From CAYGTK01 sp964352775 (GTDB lineage: Bacteria > Bacteroidota > Bacteroidia > Chitinophagales > CAIOSU01), in NCBI GenBank assembly GCA_964352775.1, contig CAYGTK010000190.1, forward strand, positions 1-8,095: a DNA stretch of 8,095 nt. Reading direction: 5' to 3'. A model generated the notes under the pieces. It was not told the DNA's origin. It saw only the letters and a list, made by a program, of their open reading frames with translations, and made no database searches. Positions 7,801 to 8,095 of the stretch are shown piece by piece. A program made the position numbers and the translations under genes. Position 1 is the first letter of the stretch. Each line of letters starts with the position of its first letter.

Positions 7801-7873
7801 ACAGCAAGCGTACTACGTAGTACAAGTAACAGGAGCTAACACTGGCGTAAGCGGAAAAGTGTTCGTTAAGTAA
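1823..7873 (+). CDS. Giant multidomain T9SS-secreted surface protein, probable adhesin or glycan binder
   Basis: A 2016-residue protein exported by Sec and then by the type IX system. Order of parts: signal peptide 1-22 (cut before Gln23, YA|Q); beta-sandwich 23-173; two Calx-beta domains 174-295 and 296-417; beta-sandwich opening LEWEFNG about 418-590; Ig-like module 594-700 of the 'LNFGTETVG...APAGYGLS' type seen in other T9SS cargo; an ATISSITNG...DGDG...DADALPT module 701-880; a Big-1/invasin-like Ig domain about 881-980 (VAAQDANGNIDVDNTIAVTL); concanavalin A-like fold about 982-1230; WTG...NW...GVP beta-solenoid-like module from 1231; the GWNLAGNPY segment typical of T9SS cargo from about 1534 to 1760; PKD domain 1857-1926; type A sorting domain about 1929-2016. 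No catalytic domain or protease triad was recognised. The first 1013 residues contain no cysteine and residues 7-980 only two lysines. ATG at 1823 is chosen because the signal peptide follows at once. It has its own promoter and terminator, so it is probably monocistronic. Carbohydrate binding is inferred from the lectin-like fold only. Confidence 0.93.
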   Translation: MLKTAKSLLLFILTFASTITYAQLSEDFNTGLASSYFSGTQTLSSGNWETVAVFRESAGSSRGGSGAAARINDNVSNAYLQSPTITTGVGDITFWYRELNSGGGTIEIQVSVGGGAFSNVTTQAFSGTSYTQFTYTLNESSNDVRVRIVNDNNNGHLIIDDFATTAFSGSVTPDVGFDAATSSVAEGNSGTTVHTFDVTMNVAPAADVTVDVTDAATGDATGAGDDYTFSTATLTFTTGATYPNTQSVSITINGDVDPENDETVDFNLAVTSGTANTGTTAHTLTITSEELPVIPDVGFDATTSSVAEGNSGTTVHTFDVTMDVAPLADVTVDVTDAATGDATGAGDDYTFSTATLTFTTGATYPNTQSVSITVNGDVDLENDETVDFNLAVTSGTANTLTTAHTLTITSEEIPVTPVALLEWEFNGNSGSETTVTSYTFGPNISSTAPSGVVSRGSGVVAANNGGRFNANNWNTTSLASAVSNDDYMEFTIDVAPGFSMDLTSIAFNWDNSSSGADIVEVRSSVDGYTATLGNISNPGAGETVTLTGFTAITTPTTFRFYGYGASSTGGTAGFEGVGDDLEIFGYTQPAAAVPNITVVGGPLNFGTETVGATSVEQTFTVEGSTLTDPIIVTAPAGYGLSKTPGGPYTSSLSYALSSGSVATSTVYVVFQPVAITNYAGTITAASTGATTQNVAVDGDGSGSTLSTVSAVASSESATISSITNGTISTVGDGAQVWQFDLFDGDGTNNDADALPTVYNSLVIGSAAGNDIADFSTAIADVEFFDGSNTLISATVTVAASSITFTPTTAISVADGAASSERISMRITLTNPLGAGAADGDNFAFQIQQSDVTVGSLATSSQLAAFADQLSDNTQNAIDVLATQLVLISSPATASVSDDFTVSVAAQDANGNIDVDNTIAVTLSKTSGPGTLTATTLSRNLVAGITSWTDVQNNLVGLIDLQVASALNNVTASVTIDNLTYKNFDNFDRVDNSTVGIPSSGGAVSWVENEGGTSCSPSADIIRVNSGVLELSNCNLGNFGSCGTSNNKQISYDMTGQYPTIYDNASGVMEWYFNMSTTRSNPSGFGSGNYGMAFILGSSELDFNSGTAQGYAVIVGNSGTTDPIRLVRFNGQPGNPSFLITDTGDGSDVNGNDNFSVHVTFDPTSDTWTLQTRDDGGSFADPTTIATPVQSTTDNTYTALDLLYSGLFWAHGASCEEIFTMDNISIPNPAKNIWTGTSVVDNTNWFDATNWTVGVPSPTLEAIIPALAPAYPILSGSVTAEVSDIAIALGATITNATIAGNSPVFEVYGDWINDGSFGNEGDASFIGPAAQTILGTTGFATLNIDNANGVTIDASATVDVYEALELETGALTNSGSLNVKSTAIQTAYVDDFSGGFAGSIAGSINVERFVNNGFGGFSYISSAVTNGSITDWGAGYSITGPNNTFVTPKVTCDPNELDGSSAYGSLFDYVESNVTTCNQAGWRVRSSGAIAQGEGFAGVVPNNTVLDVSGTYATGNITGAITYTRTAGNVSGSTGWNLAGNPYASPLNWADVAAANTNLQGFANLWQASGSYAGTYQSINALVQGEIASGQSFFVEAITNGTISYTNAMRRTGDVGFFKQAKAHESMLTLKVSGNGYDDVTRVAFADNFTTQRDRLYDANKLYSVTGVPTLYTETTVGLLQSINALPNSGSVVTVPVGFKAGADGNFTFDAANMDGFAPSAIVLLEDKTTGTFTNLMDVTTYSFNSTVNDAEDRFVLHFVPAATIASTKADCDGLNGTLNINFGLYTVGTATIAWDNVSIVDDNNTTVFTAANVNGLIALPQLDGGEYTVTYTLGGYVATEQIMIDAATTVDAAITADKQVAATGEAIEFNATMNGATNYYWNMGNGASISGTTAPTYTYFDAGVYDVTLIAENDECSTTSTTTVEVMKVSTGIAELLEGGVAIYSFDNTIRIAFAGTQADEEVTIRVMDMLGREVVRKTTRTNGNFDIVPEGAQQAYYVVQVTGANTGVSGKVFVK
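2342..2707 (+). repeat. Tandem repeat unit 1 (Calx-beta domain 1, residues 174-295)
   Basis: First of two adjacent 366-base units, from DVGFDAATSS to PVIP. It shows the Calx-beta pattern: VAEGNSG at the start, ADVTVDV strand, DDYTF, TLTFTTGATYPNTQSVSI and the acidic NGDVDPENDET turn, whose Asp/Glu residues are the type that bind calcium in this family. Compared with unit 2 I count 8 amino-acid differences in 122 and about 39 base differences in 366. Confidence 0.92.
2708..3073 (+). repeat. Tandem repeat unit 2 (Calx-beta domain 2, residues 296-417)
   Basis: Second unit, directly abutting the first with no linker, from DVGFDATTSS to PVTP. Differences from unit 1 include Asn to Asp in VTMxVAP, Pro to Leu in the NGDVDxEND turn, and NTGT to NTLT. 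Most base differences are silent third-position changes. The calcium-type acidic residues are all kept. Confidence 0.92.
4766..5510 (+). other. Concanavalin A-like lectin/glucanase fold domain (residues about 982-1230)
   Basis: Within the large protein, the pattern NFDNFDRVDNST...GGAVSW, a long beta-rich core with MEWYFNM, GYAVIVGN, IRLVRFNG and TWTLQTRDDGG, and a closing EEIFTMDNISIP resembles the laminin G/concanavalin A-like domains of Bacteroidota surface proteins, in which the last strand carries a 'DNI.I' motif. It holds four of the protein's eight cysteines (first at residue 1014). Ligand unknown; glycan binding is a family-level expectation. Confidence 0.6.
7391..7600 (+). other. PKD domain (residues about 1857-1926)
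   Basis: YYWNMGNGASISGTTAPTY and YFDAGVYDVTLIAEN correspond to the WDFGDG and YTYxxPGTYTVTLTVTN core of PKD domains, with the usual Asp-Phe replaced by Asn-Met. A PKD domain directly before the sorting domain is a very common arrangement in T9SS cargo, where it acts as a rigid spacer. Confidence 0.8.
7607..7870 (+). other. T9SS type A C-terminal sorting domain (residues about 1929-2016)
   Basis: About 88 residues at the extreme C-terminus: NTIRIAF, VTIRVMDMLGREVVRK, a short turn, AYYVVQVTGAN and the final GKVFVK. The IRVMDMLGREV strand and the basic last strand are the hallmarks of the Por-type sorting domain that directs cargo through the type IX translocon and is cut off at the surface. 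The usual YPNP motif at its start is absent; VAIYSFDNTIRI takes its place. Confidence 0.85.
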
Positions 7874-7907
7874 GCTCTTAGAAATTTAGTTTTTACAACA
7901 GGTTTAG

Positions 7908-7934
7908 GCCCTCCGAATTATCGGGGGGCTTTTT
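7908..7934 (+). terminator. Rho-independent terminator after the large gene
   Basis: GCCCTCCGA (7908-7916), loop ATTA, TCGGGGGGC (7921-7929) form a 9-bp stem with one G-T pair, followed by TTTTT and a further T-rich stretch. It begins 34 bases after the TAA stop and separates the large gene from the next rightward gene. Confidence 0.9.
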
Positions 7935-8050
7935 CTTTGTAGCACAGCCAATTGATATTATACACTTTACTTGAAATTCCGTAACAGTTTCTAGCCTGCA
8001 ATTAGGTTTATTTGTTGGGTATTCATCTGCAAACCTTATTTCAACTTACT
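7935..8050 (+). promoter_or_regulatory. Intergenic leader upstream of the last gene, promoter not resolved
   Basis: The AT-rich 116 bases after the terminator must carry the promoter of the gene at 8051 if the terminator is efficient. The best -7 candidate is TTTATTTG at 8007-8014 (one mismatch to TAnnTTTG), but no TTG stands 17-23 bases before it. No Shine-Dalgarno sequence precedes the ATG. Confidence 0.25.
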
Positions 8051-8095
8051 ATGAAACGTTTATTACTAGCTATTCCTTTCCTACTATTTGTATGT
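8051..8095 (+). CDS. Start of another exported protein (15 codons, cut by window edge)
   Basis: ATG at 8051 opens MKRLLLAIPFLLFVC, which runs to the last base of the window. Two basic residues followed by an unbroken hydrophobic run is a typical signal peptide start. Cys15 might be a lipobox cysteine (LFVC), but the core would be short and Val at -1 unusual, so it may equally lie inside the hydrophobic segment. Same strand as the large secreted protein but separated from it by a terminator. Nothing can be said about function. Confidence 0.6.
   Translation, partial: MKRLLLAIPFLLFVC

Noticed and set aside
1823..7873. Possibility that the long gene is a fusion or contains a frameshift
   Set aside because: The frame is continuous from signal peptide to sorting domain and the module order is normal for T9SS cargo.

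Overview
The window looks like chromosomal DNA of a member of the Bacteroidota (Flavobacteriia or a related class; I cannot name a genus). Four things point there: a very large secreted protein ending in a type IX secretion (T9SS) sorting domain, a TTG...TAnnTTTG promoter in front of it, A-rich translation starts without a clear Shine-Dalgarno sequence, and two small lipoproteins of kinds common in that phylum. No RNA gene, CRISPR array, insertion sequence or phage gene was seen.

Layout. Positions 1-1636 hold three genes on the minus strand, read from right to left: a small lipocalin-like lipoprotein (1636-1172), a PdaC/RsiV-like (DUF4163/DUF3298) lipoprotein (1095-268), and the first 90 codons of an unrecognised exported protein that appears to start at a TTG overlapping the previous stop codon (271 to beyond the window edge). 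Gaps of 76 bp and then a 4-base overlap make one transcription unit plausible. A 186-bp divergent intergenic region (1637-1822) carries a good Bacteroidota-type promoter for the rightward gene and a small operator-like inverted repeat beside its -33 element.

Positions 1823-7873 are one 2016-residue plus-strand gene. It encodes a signal peptide, an N-terminal beta-sandwich, two nearly identical Calx-beta domains, a chain of Ig-like modules, a concanavalin A-like lectin/glucanase fold, further T9SS-cargo modules, a PKD domain and a T9SS type A C-terminal sorting domain. I see no catalytic domain, so a cell-surface or secreted adhesin or glycan-binding protein is the best guess. A strong rho-independent terminator follows at 7908-7934. 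The last 45 bases start another plus-strand exported protein (8051 onward).

All five genes encode an N-terminal export signal, so the window is an envelope/secretome locus. No clearly novel system was found. The most interesting points are the recent-looking but silently diverged Calx-beta duplication, the near absence of lysine from the first 980 residues of the large protein, a sorting domain without the usual PNP motif, and the TTG-start overlapping gene at the left edge.
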